This document shows, in pieces, positions 18,815 through 28,445 of a stretch of DNA of 64,000 nucleotides. Positions within the stretch are counted from its first letter, which is position 1. Each line of letters begins with the position of its first letter. The translations under genes were made by a program, and so were the position numbers. A model generated the notes under the pieces. That model was not told where the DNA came from. It did not search any database and was given only the letters and a program-made list of their open reading frames with translations. Origin of the DNA: Bacillus sp. Marseille-Q1617 (GTDB taxonomy: Bacteria; Bacillota; Bacilli; Bacillales; Bacillaceae_B); NCBI RefSeq assembly GCF_903645295.1, contig NZ_CAHJXM010000002.1, forward strand, positions 410,001 through 474,000, given 5' to 3'.

Positions 18815-19682
18815 TAGACTAGATTTATTAAAAAGGGCTTTAAGCTCTTTAGAAAAACAAACATATAAAGAATTTGAAGTAATAGTAATTGATGATGGTA
18901 ATACATTAAATAAACACGATAAAGAAGAAGTACTGTCTTTCAAATTAAACATAAAAATATTGAATAATAAAGAATCTAAAGGGCCGTCAGAATCAAGAAA
19001 TTTAGGAGTTTCTAACGCAAAGTATGAGTGGGTAGCCTTTCTTGATGATGATGATGAATTTGTAGAAAATAAACTTGATACTATTAAAAAACATATCACC
19101 TTAAAGAATCCAGATTTAATACATCATGACGCTACAATTAAGATGGTTCATGAAAAATTCAATTATAAAACTAAATCGTTTCAATCACTAAATTACCAAA
19201 ACGATTTATTTATAAAAAACATAATTGGTGGTACTCCTGTTGTTGTAGTGAAAAAAGAAATACTAAAAGAAGCTGGAGGTTTTTCAAAAGATCTTGAAGC
19301 ATTAGAAGATTATGAACTTTGGATAAAAATTTCAAAAAATACTAACAATATAATTTACTTATCTGAAGAACTAACATTATGCAATTACTATACTCGAAAA
19401 AAAAGTGTTTCTAAAAACATTGAGAATAATAAAAATGCTTTGAAAAAAATATATAATAAATATGAAAAAGAAATAAGTAATTTAAACAATTCTCAAAGAA
19501 AAAAACGAAAAGTTTGGATTTACGATATGCTTGCTCATAAGTATCTCTGCTTATACCAAAGAGCAAGTACTTTATATTACTTAAAATCTTTTAAAACAAT
19601 TCCTAATGTTTCAAAGATCTTAGTAGCAATAATAAGTCTGATATCTCCCAAAATGGTTTTTTATTTTAGGTCAAAATTATAA
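18786..19682 (+). CDS. Family 2 glycosyltransferase
   Basis: GT-A fold transferase of 298 aa. It begins MFSVIIPTHNRLDLLKRAL, has VIDDG near residue 38 and the metal-binding acidic cluster LDDDDEF near 88, then DLEALEDYELWIKIS around 178, typical of GT2 enzymes that build repeat units on undecaprenyl diphosphate. The ATG at 18786 has AAAGGTG upstream; the gene starts inside the end of the polymerase gene. Sugar specificity is not readable. Confidence 0.88.
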   Translation: MFSVIIPTHNRLDLLKRALSSLEKQTYKEFEVIVIDDGNTLNKHDKEEVLSFKLNIKILNNKESKGPSESRNLGVSNAKYEWVAFLDDDDEFVENKLDTIKKHITLKNPDLIHHDATIKMVHEKFNYKTKSFQSLNYQNDLFIKNIIGGTPVVVVKKEILKEAGGFSKDLEALEDYELWIKISKNTNNIIYLSEELTLCNYYTRKKSVSKNIENNKNALKKIYNKYEKEISNLNNSQRKKRKVWIYDMLAHKYLCLYQRASTLYYLKSFKTIPNVSKILVAIISLISPKMVFYFRSKL

Positions 19683-19697
19683 ATATAGGAGAATATT

Positions 19698-20966
19698 ATG
19701 AAATATAACCCAATAGAAAAAACTATCGCCAAAAAACTTGATAGTAATCCACATCTAAAAAACATTGTAAAAAATATGTATCAACGTCTAATTTATATAA
19801 AATATAAAAAATCTAGAGCTTATGAACTTAATAATAATATCGACATAAGCGCTGCTAATATTGAAAAAGAATTTTTTTATGGTTACTATGACAAGTCTCC
19901 TTGGTTAAATGAAAATATTCTATATCATGAAGTAATAAATAACTCTTCTAAGGTTAATCTTGTGTTATGGGAAACTGCGAACAAGAAAAAGAAAATAATA
20001 GGTAATTCGAATGCGTGGAATTTCCAACAAGGTTCCATGCTCCAATGGATAGAAGAGGACAAAATCATCTTCAATGATATTGTAGAGGACAAACTAGTAG
20101 CTAAGGTTATTTCACCTGAAGGAATCATATTAAATGTCTTGGATTATCCTATTCAGGCATTAAACCCAAATGGGAAAAATTATTTAAGTATAAATTATAA
20201 GAGGCTTTTTGATTGTAAAACTGAATATGGTTACGAAAATCATTTGATAAACTTTAGTGGGGAAATGGAGTTAGAAAAAGATGGCATATGGATGGTGGAT
20301 ATAGATACAGGAAAATCAAGTTTAATAATTGACTTACACACTTTAATAAAACATGATTCCAGAGTAGAAATGCAAAAAGCTGAACATTTAATAAATCACA
20401 TTATGTATTCTCCTAAAGGCGATAAGATTATCTTTATGCACCGTTGGATTGGACCTAAAGGTAAATTCTCTAGGTTATATTTATATGATCTTGACAGTAA
20501 GAAATTAAAAATTTTATTTGATGATAGGATGGTATCTCATTGCTGTTGGTTAGATAATAATAATATAATTTTATGGGCAAGAAAAATTGAAATTGGCGAT
20601 AGGTATTATATCTATAATGTAAATAAAGGAGATATTGGTGTTATTGGGGAGGGTGAACTGGATAGTTTTGGAGACGGACATCCCTCTATTTCTCCTAACA
20701 AAAAGTGGTTATTAACAGATACTTACCCAGATAAGTCCCGACATAGAAAATTACTACTTTATAACTTAGAGAATAAAGAATTATTTAACATTGGTTCTTT
20801 CTTTTCCCCTTGGAAATACAATGGGAAAAGAAGGTGTGACTTACACCCTAGATGGAGTCCAGATGGTAAGAAGATATCTATTGACTCCACTCATGAGGGA
20901 ATGAGGAAGAGTTATATACTAGACTTATCTGTATTTTTTAAAAAGGTTGAGGATTATGGAAAATAA
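19698..20966 (+). CDS. Beta-propeller-like protein of the exopolysaccharide operon
   Basis: Protein of 422 aa without signal peptide or membrane segment. It contains repeated TolB/WD-like blade motifs: YSPKGDKIIFMHRW near residue 236, SISPNKKWLLTDTYPDKSRHRKLLLYNL near 330 and HPRWSPDGKKISIDSTHEG near 390, with HSRV-like histidines between. The fold resembles oligogalacturonate-lyase-type propellers, but I cannot assign a reaction. Cytoplasmic location among glycosyltransferase genes suggests a role in repeat-unit assembly or sugar modification. AGGAG precedes the ATG. Confidence 0.75.
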   Translation: MKYNPIEKTIAKKLDSNPHLKNIVKNMYQRLIYIKYKKSRAYELNNNIDISAANIEKEFFYGYYDKSPWLNENILYHEVINNSSKVNLVLWETANKKKKIIGNSNAWNFQQGSMLQWIEEDKIIFNDIVEDKLVAKVISPEGIILNVLDYPIQALNPNGKNYLSINYKRLFDCKTEYGYENHLINFSGEMELEKDGIWMVDIDTGKSSLIIDLHTLIKHDSRVEMQKAEHLINHIMYSPKGDKIIFMHRWIGPKGKFSRLYLYDLDSKKLKILFDDRMVSHCCWLDNNNIILWARKIEIGDRYYIYNVNKGDIGVIGEGELDSFGDGHPSISPNKKWLLTDTYPDKSRHRKLLLYNLENKELFNIGSFFSPWKYNGKRRCDLHPRWSPDGKKISIDSTHEGMRKSYILDLSVFFKKVEDYGK

Positions 20967-21786
20967 AATAACAATTATCTTAGCCACATATAATGCTGAA
21001 CAATATTTAAACGATTGTCTTAACAGTATTTCATCACAATCTTATAAGAATTTTAATGTAAATATTATTGATGACCATTCAAACGATAATACAGTAAAAA
21101 TTATAAAAGACTGGTGTGAAATAGATCCACGATTTAATTTAATTGATATTCACTCTCAAAATAAAGGGTTAACTTATACGTTAAATGAGTTATTAGAGTC
21201 CAGTGATTCTGAGATTATTGCAAGAATGGATGCAGATGACTTGATGATGGTTAATCGATTAGAAAAACAATATAAATTCCTTATAGAAAATCCTGAGATT
21301 AGTGTGGTTGGTTCTTGGGCTATTGAAATCGACGAGGATAATCACTTAGGTAAAATAAGAAAAGTTCCAATGAGTAATAAGAGTATAAATAAAGTAATTC
21401 CTTTTGTTAACCCAATTATTCACCCATCGGTTATGTTCAGAAAAAATGATATAGTTAAGATTGGTTCTTATAATGAAAAATATCGTTTTGCTCAAGATTA
21501 TGAACTTTGGTTTAAGTGTGTAGAGAATAAACTTAAACTGTTTAATATAAATGAACCTCTTATAAAATATAGAGTAAGCAGCAAACATGTAGAAAAAAGA
21601 AAAATTAGTTATAGATTAATAGATTTTAAAATTCGTTGGCAAGGAACGAAGAAGTTAAAGATTATCTTTCCAGTAAGAGTTTTTTCATCTATAATTCCTA
21701 TTTTGCTCGGTATAATCCCAAACAATATTAAAAGAATTGCTTTAAAATATAGTCATAAAATTGATCCAAGATATCTTAAAGAATAA
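20956..21786 (+). CDS. Family 2 glycosyltransferase
   Basis: GT-A transferase of 276 aa: ITIILATYNAEQYLNDCL at the start, NIIDDHSND near residue 36, ARMDADDLMM near 90 and RFAQDYELW near 178. A basic, hydrophobic C-terminal tail (about 235-260) may touch the membrane. The ATG at 20956 sits four bases after GAGG; the upstream TTG at 20947 is an alternative. It overlaps the propeller gene by 11 bases. Confidence 0.88.
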   Translation: MENKITIILATYNAEQYLNDCLNSISSQSYKNFNVNIIDDHSNDNTVKIIKDWCEIDPRFNLIDIHSQNKGLTYTLNELLESSDSEIIARMDADDLMMVNRLEKQYKFLIENPEISVVGSWAIEIDEDNHLGKIRKVPMSNKSINKVIPFVNPIIHPSVMFRKNDIVKIGSYNEKYRFAQDYELWFKCVENKLKLFNINEPLIKYRVSSKHVEKRKISYRLIDFKIRWQGTKKLKIIFPVRVFSSIIPILLGIIPNNIKRIALKYSHKIDPRYLKE

Positions 21787-21828
21787 GGGATGTAAAAAAG
21801 ATATTATTATAAAGATTGCTGTCTGCAA

Positions 21829-21860
21829 AAATAAATGACCTGTATTTAGGTCATTTATTT
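21829..21860 (+). terminator. Terminator-like hairpin inside the exopolysaccharide operon
   Basis: Perfect 12-base stem AAATAAATGACC/GGTCATTTATTT with an eight-base loop and T-rich right arm (TTTATTTTATAT). It lies between two co-directional glycosyltransferase genes. Confidence 0.65.
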
Positions 21861-21908
21861 TATATGAAGTATTTAATATTGCAAAATGAAAATTTGAGGA
21901 GTTTCATA

Positions 21909-22799
21909 ATGAAAAAAATTCAAATTGATGAAATAGTAATAATAATTCTAAATTATTCTAATTACAATTTAACAAAGAATGCTGTAAACAATTTATTGTT
22001 AAACGCTATAAAATACCCGATTGTTATAGTTGATAATAACTCACCAAACGAAAGTTATTCAATTTTAAAAGATTACTATAGTGATAATACTAATATACAT
22101 GTTATACAAACGAAAAATAATGGTGGCTATTCCAAAGGTAATAACTTTGGAATAAAATATGCTGAGAGCAAATATAAAAATTTAAAATATATATGTATTA
22201 TGAATCCAGATATTGAACTAAAAGACTCTAAAATTATTGATAATTTAATATTACTATTAAACTCTTCTTCACAATATGCTTCAGCTACGGGCATTCAGAT
22301 TTTAAATGGACAAAAAGTACACGGATGGGAATTGCCCTCATATCTAACGCTTATTTTTAAAGAGAGTATATTGTTTAATAAGTTAAATTTTATGAAGAAA
22401 AGAATGAAAGAAAAAGTTAATGAATCAATACTTGAGCAAGAAGTTCTATCGGGTTGTTTTTTTGTAATTAATAAAGAAATATTCAAAGATATAGGGTATT
22501 TTGATGAAAATGTTTTTCTTTACTTTGAAGAAGATATATTGTCCCATAAATTAATGCAAAGAGGCTGGAAAAGTGTTATAGATTTAAATCAATCTTTTTA
22601 TCATAATCACAACCATAAAAAATCTAGAACTTTAAAATCTTTGCTAAAAGACTATTCAATATTTGTAGAGTCTAAGAAATATTATTGTAATAAATACATG
22701 AAGAAAAAACCTGATTTACTATTCTATATTAGTGCAATTTTTCATAAATATGTTGAATTGCCTTTAAAGTATCTTATTAAGTATAAAATAGGTATGTAA
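21909..22799 (+). CDS. Family 2 glycosyltransferase, rhamnosyltransferase-like
   Basis: GT2 enzyme of 296 aa. It starts with VIIILNYSNYNLTKNAVNNL, then IVDNNSPN, NGGYSKGNNFGI, CIMNPDIEL and a distal FDENVFLYFEEDILSHKLMQRG, a layout common in WbbL/RfbF rhamnosyltransferases. The operon makes dTDP-rhamnose, which fits. The frame is open 31 codons upstream, but the ATG at 21909 with TTGAGGAG before it is the better start, which also places the preceding hairpin outside the gene. Confidence 0.87.
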   Translation: MKKIQIDEIVIIILNYSNYNLTKNAVNNLLLNAIKYPIVIVDNNSPNESYSILKDYYSDNTNIHVIQTKNNGGYSKGNNFGIKYAESKYKNLKYICIMNPDIELKDSKIIDNLILLLNSSSQYASATGIQILNGQKVHGWELPSYLTLIFKESILFNKLNFMKKRMKEKVNESILEQEVLSGCFFVINKEIFKDIGYFDENVFLYFEEDILSHKLMQRGWKSVIDLNQSFYHNHNHKKSRTLKSLLKDYSIFVESKKYYCNKYMKKKPDLLFYISAIFHKYVELPLKYLIKYKIGM

Positions 22800-22833
22800 A
22801 AGTTTATGAAAAAAATGGAAAGAGGCATATAAG

Positions 22834-23454
22834 ATGTTTTCATCTATTAAAAAGAAACTAAATTTGTACTTGTTAAAAAGAAAATGGAGAAAAAAAAACT
22901 CACATAATAAAACCACTATTAATAGCATATTTCCTTTTGAAGTTGTTGATGTGGGTAACTATACCTATGGAACTTTAAATATCAGTTATTTTGGAAGTGA
23001 AGATGAGAAGTTAGATATTGGAAATCTAGTGTCAATCGGTGGAAATGTATTATTTATGCTGGGAGGAAATCACCAATATAATACGTTAACAACATATCCT
23101 TTTAAAGTAAAAGTATTAATGGAGAAAAGTGAAGCTTTAACAAAAGGGCCAATTATAATTGAAGACGATGTATGGATAGGAAATAATGTAATAATTTTAT
23201 CAGGAATTAAAATAGGAAAAGGTGCTATTATTGCTGCTGGAAGCGTAATAACAAGAGATGTTGAACCTTACAGTATAGTTGGAGGGAATCCAGCTTCATT
23301 AATTAAATATAGATTTGAAAAAAGTCTTAGAGATAAATTAATAGAAATAGACTTAGGTGAAATTGATGATCAACTTATACAAGAAAACCTAGACTTATTT
23401 TATACACCAGTAGATAGTACTAATATTGCAAAAATAATTAAAAAGTTATCCTAA
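22834..23454 (+). CDS. Left-handed beta-helix acyltransferase (WbbJ/Vat-like)
   Basis: Predicted O-acetyl or other acyltransferase acting on a polymer sugar. At 206 aa it shows a hexapeptide-repeat region around residues 65-150, with the loop HQYNTLTTYPF containing the likely catalytic histidine, then DVWIGNNVIILSGIKIGKGAIIAAGSVITRDVEPYSIVGGNPA, split here as one continuous helix of repeats. GAAAGAGG precedes the ATG. Its stop codon lies in the loop of the following hairpin. Confidence 0.9.
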   Translation: MFSSIKKKLNLYLLKRKWRKKNSHNKTTINSIFPFEVVDVGNYTYGTLNISYFGSEDEKLDIGNLVSIGGNVLFMLGGNHQYNTLTTYPFKVKVLMEKSEALTKGPIIIEDDVWIGNNVIILSGIKIGKGAIIAAGSVITRDVEPYSIVGGNPASLIKYRFEKSLRDKLIEIDLGEIDDQLIQENLDLFYTPVDSTNIAKIIKKLS

Positions 23455-23471
23455 AAAGGATAACTTTTTAG
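23440..23471 (+). terminator. Second terminator-like hairpin inside the operon
   Basis: Perfect 12-base stem AAAAAGTTATCC (23440-23451) with GGATAACTTTTT (23458-23469); the T-rich right arm serves as the T tract. It overlaps the stop codon of the acyltransferase gene and lies 18 bases before the flippase start. Confidence 0.75.
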
Positions 23472-23488
23472 AATAAAAGGTGAATTTC

Positions 23489-24850
23489 TTGAAGCTTGTA
23501 AAAGATATACTAAAGATGCTTAATTCTAATATTCTTATGTTATTGAGTAACATACTAATAAGTATATTGCTCCCTATGACATTAAGTGTTGAAGGGTATG
23601 GACAATACAGGCAATATATACTATATATTGGATATATTGCAATTTTAAATTTTGGATTTATAGATGGAATATATATAAAATATGGTGGCAAGGATTTAAA
23701 AAGTAATAGTAAAGAAATAAGACAAGAACATAAATTTTTAATATACTTCCAATCGATTATTACTATTATAATGGTGAGTTTTTCGATATTAATAGATGAT
23801 AAAATCCTTTTATTGCTGTCTTTTTCTATTATTCCTTTGAACATTGGAGGTTTTCATAAAATACTTTATCAGTCTACAGGACAGTTTTCTCTATTATCGA
23901 AAGTAAATATTTTCTTTTCCGTATTTAATCTTATATTTGTAGGGGCTTTAATGCAATTTAATATTGAGAATGCTTTTTATTATATTTTTTCAACCCTTTT
24001 AGCTCATACCTTAATACTGCTAATAACTGAATATCACTTTATAAAAACTACTAAAGAGTTTATTAATAGTTCTAATATAAAATATCTAGAGCACTTTAAA
24101 GTTGGTATTTTTATTTTACTGGCCAATTTGTCGATACTTCTTTTTAATAATATGGGAACCTGGATAGTTAATATATTTTTAAGTATACAAAAATTCGCCA
24201 GTTATTCCTTTGCCATGTCGATGTTAAATATGATATTAATAACTGTGAGTTCCGTAGGATTAACGTTTTATAATTTTTTAGCAAGAAATGAAGACATAAA
24301 GATCATAAAACTAACTAAAAATATTTTAATAATACTAGGAGCTTTAGCTGGGAATTTGTTTTTTTTCTTGAAATTTTTCATTATACAATTTATTCCCAAA
24401 TACACAGAATCTCTAGAAATAATAGCTATATCATTAGTTAACTTACCATACATCATGATAATAAATGTAATAATTAATAATCTTTATAAGGCTAGAAAAA
24501 AAGAAAGAAAGTTTCTTTGGGTTGTACTAAAAATGCTCTTTGTAAGTTTTTTGTTAAATATATTATTCTACAAAATCTTTAATTCTTTAGAGATGATTGC
24601 CTTAGCATCCACAATCAGTTTTATTTTTTGGTATTTCTACTGTATCAATACTGATTTTAAGTTCATTAAAAGTGGATTAAAAGAAATCTCTTTTTTGGTT
24701 TTACATTTTATTTTATTTTTAGGATGTGCTAACTTCCTAAACTTATTTTTAGGCTGGATTATATATTTTGTTTTAATATGCATTTTTATTTTCTTTTTTT
24801 TCTACAAGGATATGAAAGGATTTTTAATAATATTAAAAAATAACTTGTAG
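23489..24850 (+). CDS. Lipid-linked repeat-unit flippase (Wzx-like)
   Basis: Polytopic protein of about 453 aa with 12-14 hydrophobic segments and the N-terminal pattern of MATE/Wzx polysaccharide exporters (ILMLLSNILISILLPMTLSVEGYGQYRQY). It would flip the undecaprenyl-linked repeat unit to the outer face for Wzy. The TTG at 23489 is preferred, with AAAAGGTGA five bases before; a GTG at 23480 lies in that site. Very AT-rich. Confidence 0.82.
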   Translation: MKLVKDILKMLNSNILMLLSNILISILLPMTLSVEGYGQYRQYILYIGYIAILNFGFIDGIYIKYGGKDLKSNSKEIRQEHKFLIYFQSIITIIMVSFSILIDDKILLLLSFSIIPLNIGGFHKILYQSTGQFSLLSKVNIFFSVFNLIFVGALMQFNIENAFYYIFSTLLAHTLILLITEYHFIKTTKEFINSSNIKYLEHFKVGIFILLANLSILLFNNMGTWIVNIFLSIQKFASYSFAMSMLNMILITVSSVGLTFYNFLARNEDIKIIKLTKNILIILGALAGNLFFFLKFFIIQFIPKYTESLEIIAISLVNLPYIMIINVIINNLYKARKKERKFLWVVLKMLFVSFLLNILFYKIFNSLEMIALASTISFIFWYFYCINTDFKFIKSGLKEISFLVLHFILFLGCANFLNLFLGWIIYFVLICIFIFFFFYKDMKGFLIILKNNL

Positions 24851-25083
24851 GTTTAATTTTTTCATCTATTTTCTAGCGAAAAGATTTTATTTTGTTTTAA
24901 AGAGGCTTAAAATAGGTTTCTTTTTTAATTTAAATTTAATATATTTTGGAAAAATTATGACTATTTTAGTAACTGCTGGTACCGATAAAATAAACTTTAA
25001 ATAACTTAGAATTGTAAGATTAAAAAACTAAAGTTTTTACAATCAATTAATTTATCTATATTTATAAAGAAAGAGGTAGAGTT

Positions 25084-25962
25084 ATGAAAGGGATTATATT
25101 AGCTGGTGGTTCTGGTACGAGACTTTATCCATTGACGATGGTTACAAGTAAACAATTGCTTCCTATATACGATAAACCAATGATCTATTATCCATTATCT
25201 ACACTAATGTTAGCTGGTATAAACGATATCTTAATAATCTCCACACCAGAAGACACACCAAGATTTGAAAATTTATTAGGAGATGGATCCCAATTTGGGA
25301 TTTCACTTAGTTATAAAGTTCAGGACAAGCCGGATGGATTAGCTCAGGCTTTTTTAATTGCCGAAGACTTCATTGGTGAAGACTCTGTTGCGATGGTTTT
25401 AGGGGATAACATTTATTACGGAAGCGGTATGAGAAAAATACTACAAAGAGCTGCAAATAAAGAAAGTGGTGCTACCGTATTTGGGTATCATGTACAAGAT
25501 CCTCAACGATTCGGTGTTGTAGAGTTCAGTAAGGAGGGAAAAGTAATTAGTGTAGAAGAAAAACCAGAAGTGCCAAAATCTAATTATGCCATTACCGGGT
25601 TATATTTTTATGATAATCGTGTTGTTGAAATAGCTAAAAATGTTCGCCCTTCCGCCCGGGGTGAACTTGAAATTACCTCAATAAATGAAGCATATCTAAA
25701 AATGGGAGATTTAGATGTCGAGTTATTGGGGAGAGGTTTTACTTGGTTAGATACTGGGACACATCAAAGCTTAGTTGATGCAACAAACTTTGTAAAGACA
25801 GTTGAAGAGCATCAAGGTATTAAGATTGCAGCTCCTGAAGAAGTTGCGTTTATTAATGGTTGGATTACCAAGGAACAATTATGGGATTGTGGCGAAAAAC
25901 TTAGTAAGACAGGGTATGGTCAATATTTAATGAAAGTTGCAAATGGTGAAATACAATATTAA
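25084..25962 (+). CDS. rfbA: Glucose-1-phosphate thymidylyltransferase
   Basis: First enzyme of dTDP-L-rhamnose synthesis. Signature [30 protein letters not shown] starts at residue 8; VLGDNIYYG near 108 and [33 protein letters not shown] from about 148. Length 292 aa is standard. It begins 233 bases after the flippase gene and opens the tight block rfbA-rfbC-rfbD-rfbB. AAAGAGG precedes the ATG. Confidence 0.96.
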   Translation: MKGIILAGGSGTRLYPLTMVTSKQLLPIYDKPMIYYPLSTLMLAGINDILIISTPEDTPRFENLLGDGSQFGISLSYKVQDKPDGLAQAFLIAEDFIGEDSVAMVLGDNIYYGSGMRKILQRAANKESGATVFGYHVQDPQRFGVVEFSKEGKVISVEEKPEVPKSNYAITGLYFYDNRVVEIAKNVRPSARGELEITSINEAYLKMGDLDVELLGRGFTWLDTGTHQSLVDATNFVKTVEEHQGIKIAAPEEVAFINGWITKEQLWDCGEKLSKTGYGQYLMKVANGEIQY

Positions 25963-25984
25963 GCAGTGAAAGAAGTGGTATTAT

Positions 25985-26545
25985 ATGAAATTTACTAAAA
26001 CTAATTTAGATGACCTAGTTATCGTTGAGCCTAAGGTATTTGGAGATCATCGTGGCTGGTTTATGGAAACATATAATAAAGAGAATTTTTCTGATGAAGG
26101 GATAAATATTAAGTTTGTCCAGGACAATCAATCATTCTCAGCAACAAAAGGTACTCTTAGAGGACTGCATTATCAATTAAATCCAAAAGCGCAGACAAAA
26201 TTAGTTCGTTGTACTAAAGGAGCAATTTATGATGTTGCCGTTGATATACGAAAGGGCAGTTTAACTTTTGGAAAATGGTTTGGAGTAGAGTTGACAGCAG
26301 AAAATAAAAAGCAATTACTAATCCCAAAAGGTTATGCTCATGGGTTTATGACGTTAACAGAAGATGTTGAAGTGCAATATAAAGTAGACGAGCTTTATGC
26401 ACCTGAATGTGACAGAGGTATCACGTGGGATGATCCTGAAATTGGAATAGATTGGCCAATAGATATTAAGCCTATATTATCAGAAAAAGATAAAAAAGCA
26501 CCATTACTAAACAATGCCGAAAATAATTTCGTGTACGGAGAGTAG
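25985..26545 (+). CDS. rfbC: dTDP-4-dehydrorhamnose 3,5-epimerase
   Basis: Third enzyme of the dTDP-rhamnose pathway. The cupin core shows DHRGWFMETYN near residue 22, FVQDNQSFS, the catalytic-histidine motif GTLRGLHYQ near 56 and PKGYAHGFMTL near 116, with the usual YAPECDRGITWDDPEIGIDWP end. The 186-aa length is standard. It is 22 bases downstream of rfbA. Confidence 0.95.
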   Translation: MKFTKTNLDDLVIVEPKVFGDHRGWFMETYNKENFSDEGINIKFVQDNQSFSATKGTLRGLHYQLNPKAQTKLVRCTKGAIYDVAVDIRKGSLTFGKWFGVELTAENKKQLLIPKGYAHGFMTLTEDVEVQYKVDELYAPECDRGITWDDPEIGIDWPIDIKPILSEKDKKAPLLNNAENNFVYGE

Positions 26546-26549
26546 TATC

Positions 26550-27404
26550 ATGAAAATACTAGTAACCGGATATACAGGTCAACTTGGCTATGATGTTTTT
26601 CACTATGGATTGCAACAAGGTTTACAAATGGTAGGAGTGGGATCAAAGGATTTAGATATAACGAGAAGAGAAGATGTATCTCAATATCTAAATGAAGTCA
26701 AGCCAAATGCAATTATCCATTGTGCTGCCTTCACAGCTGTCGATAAAGCTGAAGATGAAAAAGATATATGTCGAAGTGTCAATGTTGATGGTACAAGGAA
26801 TTTAGCTGAAGCAGCTCAAGACATTAATGCGAAGTTTATGTATATCAGCACAGACTATGTGTTTAGTGGAGAAGGTCAAACGCCATTCAAGGAAACAGAA
26901 GAACCTGGGCCAGTAGGTCATTATGGGAAAACAAAGCTAGAAGGGGAAGAAGTACTAAAACAACTATTAAATAATTGGTTTATAGTCCGTATTTCTTGGG
27001 TTTTTGGTATCAATGGTAATAATTTTATTAAAACAATGTTAAGGTTAGCAGAAACAAGAGATGAATTAAATGTGGTAGGCGATCAATTTGGTTCACCTAC
27101 TTATACATTTGATTTGGCAAAATTATTAATTGATATGATTAAAACAGATAATTATGGAATTTATCACGCCTCCAATGATGGCTTTTGCAGCTGGGCTGAA
27201 TTTTCTAAGGAGATTTTCAGACAAGCAAATCTCAGTATTAAAGTGAATTCTATTTCTACAGAGGAATACCCTACACGAGCTGTTCGTCCTAAAAACTCAC
27301 GAATGTCAAAACAAAAACTGATTGAAAATGGATTTAGTCCGCTACCTAGCTGGCAAGATGCAGTTACGAGATATTTAAATCAATTAACACAAGAGGTGGA
27401 ATAG
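26550..27404 (+). CDS. rfbD: dTDP-4-dehydrorhamnose reductase
   Basis: Final enzyme of dTDP-L-rhamnose synthesis. Short-chain dehydrogenase with N-terminal GYTGQLG nucleotide-binding loop, CAAFTAVDKAE near residue 61, and catalytic YxxxK in HYGKTKLEGE near 128. The frame is open 12 codons upstream, overlapping rfbC; the ATG at 26550 after CGGAGA gives the standard 284 aa. Confidence 0.95.
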   Translation: MKILVTGYTGQLGYDVFHYGLQQGLQMVGVGSKDLDITRREDVSQYLNEVKPNAIIHCAAFTAVDKAEDEKDICRSVNVDGTRNLAEAAQDINAKFMYISTDYVFSGEGQTPFKETEEPGPVGHYGKTKLEGEEVLKQLLNNWFIVRISWVFGINGNNFIKTMLRLAETRDELNVVGDQFGSPTYTFDLAKLLIDMIKTDNYGIYHASNDGFCSWAEFSKEIFRQANLSIKVNSISTEEYPTRAVRPKNSRMSKQKLIENGFSPLPSWQDAVTRYLNQLTQEVE

Positions 27405-28424
27405 ATGGAAAATAAAAAAGTACTTGTTACTGGGGGCGCAGGGTTTATTGGTGGAAACTTTGTCCAGTACATGGTGGATAAATATACAAATTACGATATT
27501 TATAATTTAGATTTACTGACATACGCCGGAGATTTAACAAAGCATCAACAAATTGAATCAAAGGAAAACTATCATTTTATAAAAGCAGATATAACAGATC
27601 GTGATTCAATCATCCCTCTTTTTGAAAAAGAGCAATTTGATTACGTGGTTCATTTTGCGGCAGAAAGTCATGTGGATCGCTCAATTACCGACCCGGAAAT
27701 TTTCATGGTGACAAATGTACTTGGAACACAAGTATTGTTAGATGCTTCCAAACTAAGTGGTGTATTAAAGTTTGTTCATGTATCAACTGATGAAGTTTAT
27801 GGTGAACTAGATTTTGATCCATCAACATTCTTTACTGAAAATACTCCGATACAACCTAATAGTCCATATAGCGCAAGTAAAGCTTCATCCGATTTAGTAG
27901 TTCGTGCTTACCATGAAACATATAACATGCCTGTTAATATTACTCGCTGCTCGAATAACTATGGGCCATATCATTTTCCTGAAAAGTTGATTCCTTTAAC
28001 AATATCTCGGGTTTTAAATGAACAAAAAGTACCGGTTTACGGTGATGGAGAGAATATTCGAGATTGGTTACATGTTATTGATCATTGTGCTGCTATTGAT
28101 CTAGTTATGCATGAAGGTGTAAAAGGTGAGGTTTATAATGTCGGAGGCCATAATGAACGGACAAATTTAGAAGTAGTTAAGACGATTATTAATACATTGG
28201 GGAAGTCTGAGAATTTAATTGAGTTTGTTAAAGATCGTCTTGGACATGATAAACGGTATGCTATTGATCCAACTAAATTAGAACAATTAGGTTGGAAACC
28301 AACATATACATTTGAAACGGGTATTGCACAAACTATTCAATGGTATCTAGACAACAAAGAATGGTGGGAACAAATTATAAGCGGGGAATACCAAAATTAT
28401 TTCGAAAAACAGTACAGTATTTAA
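27405..28424 (+). CDS. rfbB: dTDP-glucose 4,6-dehydratase
   Basis: Second enzyme of the dTDP-rhamnose pathway; an extended short-chain dehydrogenase. GGAGFIGGNF binds NAD near residue 10, FAAESHVDRSI near 82, STDEVYGEL near 125 (catalytic Thr/Asp/Glu) and YSASKASSD near 155. It follows the rfbD stop directly and has AAGAGGTGG before the ATG. Confidence 0.96.
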   Translation: MENKKVLVTGGAGFIGGNFVQYMVDKYTNYDIYNLDLLTYAGDLTKHQQIESKENYHFIKADITDRDSIIPLFEKEQFDYVVHFAAESHVDRSITDPEIFMVTNVLGTQVLLDASKLSGVLKFVHVSTDEVYGELDFDPSTFFTENTPIQPNSPYSASKASSDLVVRAYHETYNMPVNITRCSNNYGPYHFPEKLIPLTISRVLNEQKVPVYGDGENIRDWLHVIDHCAAIDLVMHEGVKGEVYNVGGHNERTNLEVVKTIINTLGKSENLIEFVKDRLGHDKRYAIDPTKLEQLGWKPTYTFETGIAQTIQWYLDNKEWWEQIISGEYQNYFEKQYSI

Positions 28425-28445
28425 TATAGAAAGGAAGGTATCTTT

